Positions 1 to 6,193 of a stretch of 64,000 nt of DNA are shown here, one piece after another. Positions within the stretch are counted from its first letter, which is position 1. Each line of letters begins with the position of its first letter. The stretch lies in NCBI GenBank assembly GCA_964639245.1, contig CAZXCU010000002.1, positions 496,001 to 560,000 on the forward strand, given 5' to 3'. The DNA comes from SB15 sp964639245. Lineage in GTDB: Bacteria; Chloroflexota; Anaerolineae; Aggregatilineales; J027. The notes beneath the pieces were generated by a model that saw only the letters and a program-made list of their open reading frames with translations, had not been told where the DNA came from and did no database searches. A program made the position numbers and the translations under genes.

Positions 1-2
1 TG

Positions 3-554
3 CCACTCACTAAAGAAAATGCCCCAACCCTCCAAGTTGCCCCGACTTTGCTGCATCTTGGCCCGTTGATGGGGGAAGTATCGCTGGATTACGACGAAGC
101 CTATCCCGATGCAAAATTGTGCATTACGCCGCAGGGGTGGATGCGCCGACTCGACAAGGAAGGGCGGGTGCATCCCAAACCTTTGGGGCAGGCCGAAAAA
201 TTGATTTCGCGGGCATGGGCTACCGTGTTTAGCGAGGAAGATGTGGGGTATAGCAAACGCAAAGAACGCCGTTTGGCTTCGCTGTGTCCGATTGCCGTAT
301 GTACACGGAATGTATCTGCCGCAACGTTATACTGGCAGGGCAAAGAATATCAACTGCCTACCTATCCGACCCAGTTGGTTGACCCCACCGGCGCGGGGGA
401 TATTTTCGCGGTGGCGTTTTTTATCCGCCTGTATGAAACCGACGACCCCGAAACGGCGGTGCGCTTTGCTCATGCGGCGGCAGCGCTGTCAATCTCCGGG
501 ATTGGCGTGAGCGCTGTTGGAGACCGCGCTAAAATTTTGGCGATGCGGGAATAG
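3..554 (+). CDS. PfkB-family carbohydrate kinase, C-terminal part (gene cut by window start)
   Basis: The reading frame is open to the left edge, so the N-terminus lies outside the window. The visible part ends with the PfkB signature DPTGAGDIFAVAFF, where the Asp of the GAGD loop is the catalytic base that activates the substrate hydroxyl, followed by a typical small C-terminal helix region (ETAVRFAHAAAALS). The family phosphorylates sugars or nucleosides with ATP in the cytoplasm; substrate specificity cannot be told from this part. It is transcribed towards the patatin gene and the last 22 codons overlap that gene tail to tail (489-554). Confidence 0.85.
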   Translation, partial: PLTKENAPTLQVAPTLLHLGPLMGEVSLDYDEAYPDAKLCITPQGWMRRLDKEGRVHPKPLGQAEKLISRAWATVFSEEDVGYSKRKERRLASLCPIAVCTRNVSAATLYWQGKEYQLPTYPTQLVDPTGAGDIFAVAFFIRLYETDDPETAVRFAHAAAALSISGIGVSAVGDRAKILAMRE

Positions 555-1385
555 GGCGCGAATTTCGGGCATGTGGTTCTGGGCTGCTTCTTCGCCTGCA
601 TACAGTGGCCCTAACACATCCTTAAAATCCATCGACCCGTAGCCGTCCACACGCGGGCGAATCAGGACATGGGGCGGGTAGAGTTTGAGGCGTTCTTGGT
701 GGAGATGCCATGTCATCACCCGCACAGACCGCCACATTGCCGAAACCATGCTGGGGGTGTTTGTCCATTCGGAGGGGAAACTCAAAAAGGGCAAATCAAT
801 CCCCACAATCGCGCTGAGGGGGTCTGTCCACGGGTTATCTTTTTCCAGTTCGGGGTAAACATCCACGGCGATGATAATGTCCGCGCCCATTTGGTAGGCC
901 ATGTGGGTGGAGAGGCTGTCAATCACCCCACCATCGGCTAATTTTTTGCCAAGTAAATCGACCGGGGGGAAAACGGCAGGTACGGCGCTGCTGGCAAGTA
1001 CCGCCGGCAGCAAATGCCCTTCGCTCAGCGGCACTTCTTTTCCCTCGACCATATCCACTGCCATAAGAATCACCGGAATTTTTAAATCGGCAAAGGTTTT
1101 GCCGCCAAGGGTGTCTTTGAGTTGATTTTCGACGGATTTCTGGCGGGCGCGGGCGCTGAGGAGGTTAAAATTAAACAGGTTGCTGCCTTGCATGGTGTCA
1201 ATCATGCGGCTGGCAATGACTTCCGGGGGGATGCCAAGTCCATAGAGTGTACCAACAATACCGCCCATGCTTGTCCCGATGATTAAATCAATCGGAATCC
1301 GTTCGCGTTCGAGAACACTTAGGACACCAATATGAGCAATGCCCCGACTACCGCCGCCACCGAGTACCAGCGCCACTTTTGCCAT
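489..1385 (-). CDS. Patatin-like phospholipase family protein (NTE/RssA type)
   Basis: 298 residues. The oxyanion-hole glycine loop GGGGSRGIAH lies at residues 9-18, the nucleophile elbow GTSMGG has Ser39, and the catalytic Asp sits in a later ADGG motif, so the complete Ser-Asp dyad of the patatin fold is present. Members hydrolyse acyl esters of phospholipids or lysophospholipids. There is no signal peptide or membrane helix, so it is probably cytoplasmic or peripheral to the membrane, like bacterial RssA-type single-domain proteins. ATG start follows an AGGAG-like site. It stands alone; the convergent kinase overlaps its 3' end. Confidence 0.9.
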   Translation of the reverse strand: MAKVALVLGGGGSRGIAHIGVLSVLERERIPIDLIIGTSMGGIVGTLYGLGIPPEVIASRMIDTMQGSNLFNFNLLSARARQKSVENQLKDTLGGKTFADLKIPVILMAVDMVEGKEVPLSEGHLLPAVLASSAVPAVFPPVDLLGKKLADGGVIDSLSTHMAYQMGADIIIAVDVYPELEKDNPWTDPLSAIVGIDLPFLSFPSEWTNTPSMVSAMWRSVRVMTWHLHQERLKLYPPHVLIRPRVDGYGSMDFKDVLGPLYAGEEAAQNHMPEIRALFPHRQNFSAVSNSAHANPGD

Positions 1386-1535
1386 GTGACTCTCCTGTTA
1401 TTAGTGGTTAGTTATTAGTTCAAAAAATCAACGCCGTGTTTTAGCGCGGTGTCGGTTTGCTAAAAACTAAGAACGAACAACTCATTGCTTTCATCATAGA
1501 GATTCTGTCAAAAGTTGTCTAGGGGGCTTAACGAA
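1386..1535. other. Intergenic spacer with short repeats
   Basis: 150 bases between the patatin start and the end of the ABC permease gene. It contains the tandem-like stretch TTAGTGGTTAGTTATTAGTT and an imperfect pairing of CGCCGTG with GCGCGGTG. No open frame or convincing promoter was identified on either strand. The text resembles the longer palindrome at 8728-8786. Confidence 0.4.
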
Positions 1536-2486
1536 TTATTCACGCCGGGCGCGGCTGCGATTCAAGTAAAACTCCAGTGTTTTAACGATGATGGACAGGC
1601 AAAGCGTCAGCGAAAGGTAGGTCAGCGCAAGGATATTGTAGGCGGGAAACACATTGAGCGTTGCCGAACGAAAATCATATGCCAGACGGGTAATATCCTG
1701 CACGCCTACAAAGGCGACCAGCGAACTTTCCTTGAGCATGGCGATAAAGTCGTTGCCCAGTGGCGGGAGGACATTCCGAATCGCTTGCGGCAGAACAATC
1801 AGCCGATTGACCTGACCTTCTTTCATACCCAAGCTGCGGGCGGCTTCGCGCTGGCCTTCAGGGATGCTTTCGATGCCAGCACGGAAAATTTCGGACAGAA
1901 ACGCGCTGTAGGAAACTGCTAACGCGATAATTGCCCGGTAGACAAAATCGATGTCACGGACTTTAAGGGCAGCAATATAGTCGGCGATGCCTAAGAAGGT
2001 CAGATTGGCCTCCTGCATTTGGGTGCCGAGCGAATTGCTCTGCCGGATCAAAAAAGGCGTGAGCGCGATGGCAATATACAGCAACAGCACCAGCGTCGGG
2101 ATCCCGCGAATCAATTCGGTGTAAGTGGTGACGGGCTGGTACACCAGAATATTATACAGATGAGATTTTGAGGGACGGCGTAACAAGGCCAGCACCAAGC
2201 CCATCACCAACGCTAACGCATAGGCCGAAACGGTCACACGGATGGTCATGCTGATGCCCTGCTGAATTTCTTCCCATGCGGTGCGGTAGAGCAGGCGGTC
2301 AGACGCGGCGATGGCAGCACCCAGAATAATCACCATCAAAATTAACACCCACCACGGGGCTGTCACCAAACGCCGCACGAGGATGTTCCGTTTTTGCGGG
2401 TTGGGGCGGGCTTTTTCGATGTCTGCGCTGGCGATGTTAGTCACAAAAGTGGGCTGCACGGGACGGGTTGAAGGCGGTGTGGACAA
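1536..2486 (-). CDS. Amino-acid ABC transporter permease (His/Glu/Gln/Arg family)
   Basis: Inner-membrane subunit of a polar amino-acid importer. Several hydrophobic segments are visible, including the one near residues 40-60, and the cytoplasmic EAA loop that contacts the ATPase reads EGQREAARSLGM. The start is taken as TTG at 2486 because GAGGAG lies six bases upstream; the frame extends further to 2534, but that extension has no such site. The gene follows the binding-protein gene on the same strand with a 110-base gap. No ATPase gene is in this window, so the transporter must use one encoded elsewhere. Confidence 0.9.
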   Translation of the reverse strand: MSTPPSTRPVQPTFVTNIASADIEKARPNPQKRNILVRRLVTAPWWVLILMVIILGAAIAASDRLLYRTAWEEIQQGISMTIRVTVSAYALALVMGLVLALLRRPSKSHLYNILVYQPVTTYTELIRGIPTLVLLLYIAIALTPFLIRQSNSLGTQMQEANLTFLGIADYIAALKVRDIDFVYRAIIALAVSYSAFLSEIFRAGIESIPEGQREAARSLGMKEGQVNRLIVLPQAIRNVLPPLGNDFIAMLKESSLVAFVGVQDITRLAYDFRSATLNVFPAYNILALTYLSLTLCLSIIVKTLEFYLNRSRARRE

Positions 2487-2596
2487 AAAAAACTCCTCAC
2501 ATGTGCTGGTGGACAAGTGGCTTGAATAAATCATTGGGGCGAGTCACTGACCCGCCCGCAATCGAGACTAAAAATTTCTTGTCCGTAATGTTTAAA

Positions 2597-3412
2597 CTAG
2601 CCTTCGGCAAGCGGTTGGAAGTCGGTTGACCATTTATAGGTCAAGTAGGCGATATACCCATCGTCAATCATGCTCTGGATGGCCGCGCTGAAGGGTTCGG
2701 CAAGGTCGCTACCTTTGGTGAAGATAATCCCCACCGGAACCGGATCGACCAACGGTTCACCGACGAGTTTATAAGCAGTGCTGTTCGCCCCGATGAATTT
2801 ACCGCCAAAACCATCGACTGCCATCGCGTCAATGTCACCATTTGCCAATGCCACCAGCAGAGTCCCAAAGTCATCAAAGGTCAGCACCTGCGATTCGGGA
2901 ATCTGGAATTCTTCTTCTGCCAAGAATTGGCTGAACGAACCAGCCTGCGCCCCGAAAATCAAATCTTCGGATTCGGCAATGGCAAGGAATTCTTCGATGC
3001 TGGCGAAACGGTCTTCATCCGCACGGGTCATCAGGAAGGTTTCGGCTTGGAAGTAGGGGATGCTGAAATCGTAGGTTTGCTGGCGTTCTTCGGTAATGAA
3101 CAGGCCGTTGGTGGCAAGGTCATAGGTGCCATCTTGTACGCCGGTCAACTGCAAATCAAACGAGGTGGTTTCATAAACCGGGGTGCAGTTCAGACGGTTG
3201 CAAACTTCGTTAATGACATCGTATTCAAACCCAATCGGCCCTTCGGCGCGGGGGTCTTCAAATTGGAAGGGGGTGTAGAAGTTTTCCATCCCCACCACGA
3301 CTTCGCGCCCTTCAAGGTCGGGCAATTCATCGTACACTGGGCCGCCTGCAAAGACAGGAACGGCAGCGACCAATAACACAGCAATCAAGGCAAGCGAGAT
3401 TTTTCTCAACAC
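2597..3412 (-). CDS. Amino-acid ABC transporter substrate-binding protein (family 3)
   Basis: 271 residues with a Sec signal peptide (hydrophobic core LALIAVLLVAAVPVF, cleavage after VFA). The family-3 features GFEYDVINEVCNRL, DGTYDLATNGLFITEERQ and QAGSFSQF are present; these form the two-lobed pocket that binds the amino-acid headgroup outside the membrane. Start is GTG at 3412, ten bases after AGGAG. It precedes the permease gene and probably heads the operon. Ligand cannot be assigned beyond polar amino acid. Confidence 0.92.
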   Translation of the reverse strand: MLRKISLALIAVLLVAAVPVFAGGPVYDELPDLEGREVVVGMENFYTPFQFEDPRAEGPIGFEYDVINEVCNRLNCTPVYETTSFDLQLTGVQDGTYDLATNGLFITEERQQTYDFSIPYFQAETFLMTRADEDRFASIEEFLAIAESEDLIFGAQAGSFSQFLAEEEFQIPESQVLTFDDFGTLLVALANGDIDAMAVDGFGGKFIGANSTAYKLVGEPLVDPVPVGIIFTKGSDLAEPFSAAIQSMIDDGYIAYLTYKWSTDFQPLAEG

Positions 3413-3452
3413 AGCCAGTTTCTCCTAATTAAATTTCATTTAACCCGTACAG

Positions 3453-3481
3453 AGTATAACGTAGGGCAAGGTTGCCTACAA
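3453..3481 (-). promoter_or_regulatory. Putative promoter of the amino-acid transporter operon, with a dyad in the spacer
   Basis: On the minus strand a -35-like TTGTAG (3476-3481) is separated by 17 bases from TATACT (3453-3458), about 40 bases before the GTG start at 3412. The spacer is nearly filled by an imperfect palindrome, 3461-3479, with arms GTAGG and CCTAC and inner CAA/TTG pairs, well placed for a repressor. The -35 is weak, so this is tentative. Confidence 0.5.
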
Positions 3482-3594
3482 TGTACCTTCTCACAAATTC
3501 TCCTGCTGGCATTTGAGTTGTTTGACTTTATACTTGGGTTGTTTTAGTTTTTCTATGATTTTATAAGGCTCACAAAAGTTCACCTGAGGTCTCT
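3482..3594. other. AT-rich spacer before the gene fragment
   Basis: No gene or RNA seen. From about 3578 the sequence begins to match the stretch upstream of the ATP-grasp-like gene (near 5240), marking the left limit of the duplicated segment. Confidence 0.4.
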
Positions 3595-3735
3595 ATGAAC
3601 GACTCTCTTTGTCTTGTTGGATTAGACGAATCGGAATCCAATGAAATTCGGCAAAAAATTTCTCAACCCGTGATTGCTCATATGATTCTGCCGAAAATCG
3701 CCGTGAAAGAGGGGCAGTTATGGACGACTCCTTGA
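3595..3735 (+). pseudogene. Truncated duplicate of the 5' end of the ATP-grasp-like gene at 5261
   Basis: A 46-codon frame starting ATG AAC GAC and stopping at TGA 3733-3735. Its product aligns without gaps to residues 1-46 of the intact protein at 5261-6043: both share LVGLD, the run QPVIAHMILPKI, and VKEGQLW. Similarity continues a short way upstream (GTTCACCTGAGG here, GTTCACGAGGG there) and stops after the TGGACG codons. The rest of the gene is missing. It is most simply a decayed partial duplication, although a short peptide could still be made. Confidence 0.8.
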
Positions 3736-3969
3736 GCTGCCAAATATTTTATTTGGTATAATAGTCAATAATGTGCCAAAAGACTTGGGAGTATTCGAAG
3801 GATATTTGGAAGGGGTTAGCTCTGAGCTGCTCTAAGGGATGCGAGAGGCGTAGCTTCTATGGTAGCTGCCGCCAAAGCTAACGATTTAATAGTATTTGTA
3901 CGTGCAATTAGCAATATATTGTTGGAAAAGTAATACCTTTCAAACAATGTTTTTAAGAGGAAGAACACG
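3736..3969. other. AT-rich spacer with a small palindromic element at 3815-3882
   Basis: Contains TATAAT at 3757-3762 with only a weak upstream TTGAGC (19-base spacer). Positions 3815-3882 form a 68-base element with inverted ends GTTAGCT and AGCTAAC and an inner foldback (GGC..AGCT with AGCTGCC). It could be a miniature mobile element or a structured RNA; no frame of useful length crosses it. Confidence 0.4.
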
Positions 3970-5046
3970 ATGAAAAATAGACTCATAATTTATAGTCCAA
4001 TTATTGGCGTTTTATTAATATTATTTATCATATCCCTTGGCTTTTCTATTAGGCGCTCTATTCTTTTAGATAGATGTAAAGATAAAGAAAGTCTTTTACC
4101 TGAAGGTTTATTAAAGATTGAAGGATCCATAATTTCGGCAGATATGCTTTGGCATGTCAAAACGACCTCAGTCAAAAGCGTTTACTCACCGTCTGGAGCC
4201 ATCTCAGAAAATTATTTTATTCATCACAAATATACAGATGGTTCACTTTGTGAACCAAACAATGAAGTAATTATACTTACTTTAGAAGATGGTATGCTAA
4301 AAGCTCAACATGATGTTCCAACTTGTCAGTTATCGCGTATTGTAGCTGTACAATCAGGTTATACAATTATTACCGCCTGTGGCGAGATCATAAGGATGGA
4401 TTATAACGCTGAAAGAAAGTGGGTAAATAACATCTTTGCTAGCCGCTCCATCGATATATTATATGAAGTAGAAAACTATATTTATGTACCCTCCTATGAT
4501 ATTTTATATAAAGTGTCAAGTCATACCGGTCAAATTATAGATAAATTTGAAATAGGGAAAGTTTATGGAGTATCTAATAATATCGTTGTGAGTAGTATAA
4601 ACGGAGTTGACCTTGATATTTTTCAAATGAATGGGGGTCTTAATAAGATAAATACTATACATATTGAAGAAAATCTACCAAATTCGCCAAGGCCAGCAAA
4701 ATTAACAGATATTTATCAAAATACTTTATTGGTATATAACGCAAACTCAATTGCAGGTTACAATATCACCTCTCAAGCCAAGTTGTGGGAGATAAAGAGA
4801 ACATCCACAAGTTATCCAGTTATATTAGGTAAATATTTCGTTATTTATCAAGGATACGGGTATATAGATTTCCATAATATTGAAACGGGCGAATCTATTG
4901 GATCTATAAACTTATCATATAGACAATCTGACGATACAGATCTCTTTTTCCAAGATGATTCAATTAAGTTATATGGATACAGAGATATTATTGTCATAGT
5001 ATTTAATAAAGGTTCTGAAATAGCAGCTATGAAATTAAACTTATAG
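3970..5046 (+). CDS. Membrane-anchored secreted protein, probable PQQ-like beta-propeller, function unknown
   Basis: 358 residues. One N-terminal hydrophobic segment (IIYSPIIGVLLILFIISLGF, residues 6-25) would act as an uncleaved anchor, leaving a soluble extracellular part of about 330 residues. That part is built of alternating short beta stretches with repeated patterns such as ILYKVSSHTGQIIDKFEIG and LWEIKRT, like PQQ or WD-type propeller blades. GAGGAAG lies before the ATG. The gene is clearly more AT-rich than all neighbours and uses many ATA and TTA codons, which suggests recent acquisition. No catalytic motif recognised. Confidence 0.7.
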   Translation: MKNRLIIYSPIIGVLLILFIISLGFSIRRSILLDRCKDKESLLPEGLLKIEGSIISADMLWHVKTTSVKSVYSPSGAISENYFIHHKYTDGSLCEPNNEVIILTLEDGMLKAQHDVPTCQLSRIVAVQSGYTIITACGEIIRMDYNAERKWVNNIFASRSIDILYEVENYIYVPSYDILYKVSSHTGQIIDKFEIGKVYGVSNNIVVSSINGVDLDIFQMNGGLNKINTIHIEENLPNSPRPAKLTDIYQNTLLVYNANSIAGYNITSQAKLWEIKRTSTSYPVILGKYFVIYQGYGYIDFHNIETGESIGSINLSYRQSDDTDLFFQDDSIKLYGYRDIIVIVFNKGSEIAAMKLNL

Positions 5047-5075
5047 CACGTAGATATTTTAGCTATCCTGAGTAA

Positions 5076-5213
5076 GAGCTGCGGGAACAAAAAGAACCCA
5101 TTAACGCTTTAACTTTTACGCCAGATGGTCGTTTTATTATTCTGGCGGCACGTATCCCGATTCGCGGCAACAAATTTTATCTGTGGGGCTTGCCAGATAC
5201 GAAGTTAGAGTGA
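5076..5213 (+). pseudogene. Remnant of a WD40-repeat protein (C-terminal blade)
   Basis: A 46-codon stretch without a start codon, preceded directly by an in-frame TAA and ended by TGA 5211-5213. It reads INALTFTPDGRFIILAA then KFYLWGLPDTKLE, a typical WD40 blade (TFTPDGR core, W near the end). Base composition is nearer to the host genes than to the AT-rich gene just upstream. It looks like the tail left from a larger WD40 gene destroyed in the rearrangement. Confidence 0.6.
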
Positions 5214-5260
5214 TATAAATATATCTAAGAATTTATAGAGTTCACGAGGGTTCAAATGCC

Positions 5261-6043
5261 ATGAGCGACTATGTATGTTTGGTAGGATTAGACGACCATG
5301 AGTCCAATCAAATTCGAGAGCGGTTATTCCAACCCGTGATTGCTCATATGATTCTGCCCAAAATAGTCGTGAAAGAGGGGCAGTTATGGGCGGAATCTGA
5401 ACGTAGCCCACGTCTTGTGCCAGTCTCAAAGGTCATATTTCATGGCATTTTTGACGATGACCTTGATTTCATTACCGGATTAGCCCTGTGGGGTGGGGCG
5501 TGTTTGCCGAATCCAATGGGCATGATGGATTGTCGTTTGAAATTTCCCTGTCTGGTGCGGGCGTTGCAGCATACGCGCTTTGGCTCAGCGTTGCGTGGCT
5601 ATGCCTCCTCTTGGGCGCGATTCGAGTCGGAGATTGAGCGCGTGGCAAAATGGGGCAATTGGCATTGTGGCGAAAACAAAGAACGCTTCACTGGAGTCTG
5701 GTCAAGTGAGAACGCCGCGATTATAGAACCCTTTTTCGCGGGTCAGGCGGTGCGGGTGGTGCTGATTGGCAACCATGCGTGGCAAATTCGCTTAGAAGGG
5801 GAGGGTTGGCTGAAATCGATCCACCATGCCAGCGCCGATTTCATGCCATTGGATGGCGAATTGTGGGAGGACACCGAAAATTTACGCCGTGCTTTTGGCC
5901 TAGAAATCATCGCCAATGATTATATGGTGGCGGAGGACGGTACAAAACATTTGCTCGAAGTCAACCACATCCCGAATGTGACCCGTTTTCCTGAAATCTG
6001 GCAAGCGTATCGGGATTATGTGGTGGATTGGGTGGAAAATTAA
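5261..6043 (+). CDS. ATP-grasp-like domain protein (RimK-like), function unknown
   Basis: 260 residues. The C-terminal half has ATP-grasp character: a hydrophobic strand with paired basic residues (AVRVVLIGNHAWQIRLEG) and the Mg-binding end motif LLEVNHIPNVTRFPE, where Glu and Asn would bind metal as in RimK and glutathione synthetase. Such enzymes join a carboxylate to an amine using ATP; the substrate here is unknown. The first part, up to about residue 110, is not recognised. ATG 5261 was chosen because it matches the start of the truncated copy at 3595. It lies just right of the AT-rich insert. Confidence 0.7.
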   Translation: MSDYVCLVGLDDHESNQIRERLFQPVIAHMILPKIVVKEGQLWAESERSPRLVPVSKVIFHGIFDDDLDFITGLALWGGACLPNPMGMMDCRLKFPCLVRALQHTRFGSALRGYASSWARFESEIERVAKWGNWHCGENKERFTGVWSSENAAIIEPFFAGQAVRVVLIGNHAWQIRLEGEGWLKSIHHASADFMPLDGELWEDTENLRRAFGLEIIANDYMVAEDGTKHLLEVNHIPNVTRFPEIWQAYRDYVVDWVEN

Positions 6044-6093
6044 AGCGTTACGACCCCATGTTACGTGACAGGGGAAAATCCCCCTCGCTTTAT

Positions 6094-6117
6094 CCCTCCC
6101 CAAAACATTGGGGAGGG
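6094..6117. repeat. Perfect hairpin CCCTCCCCAA / TTGGGGAGGG
   Basis: Ten-base arms with loop AACA, 50 bases after the stop at 6043. No T-run follows on either strand, so it is more like a dispersed intergenic palindrome than a standard terminator. Related C-rich/G-rich palindromes occur at 11866-11894 and 31828-31913. Confidence 0.6.
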
Positions 6118-6193
6118 CAGGGTGGGGACAAAACACACCAAAAATTATTTTGCGTAAGGTGCGTTCATTTATCTTTTCGCTGACAGCGCATCA

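Noticed and set aside
3595..3735. Independent small gene of 46 codons
   Set aside because: It matches only the first part of the gene at 5261 and stops abruptly; a truncated duplicate explains it better.
3970..5046. Prophage or transposon cargo with its own mobility genes
   Set aside because: Composition is foreign, but no integrase, transposase or terminal repeat flanking it was found.
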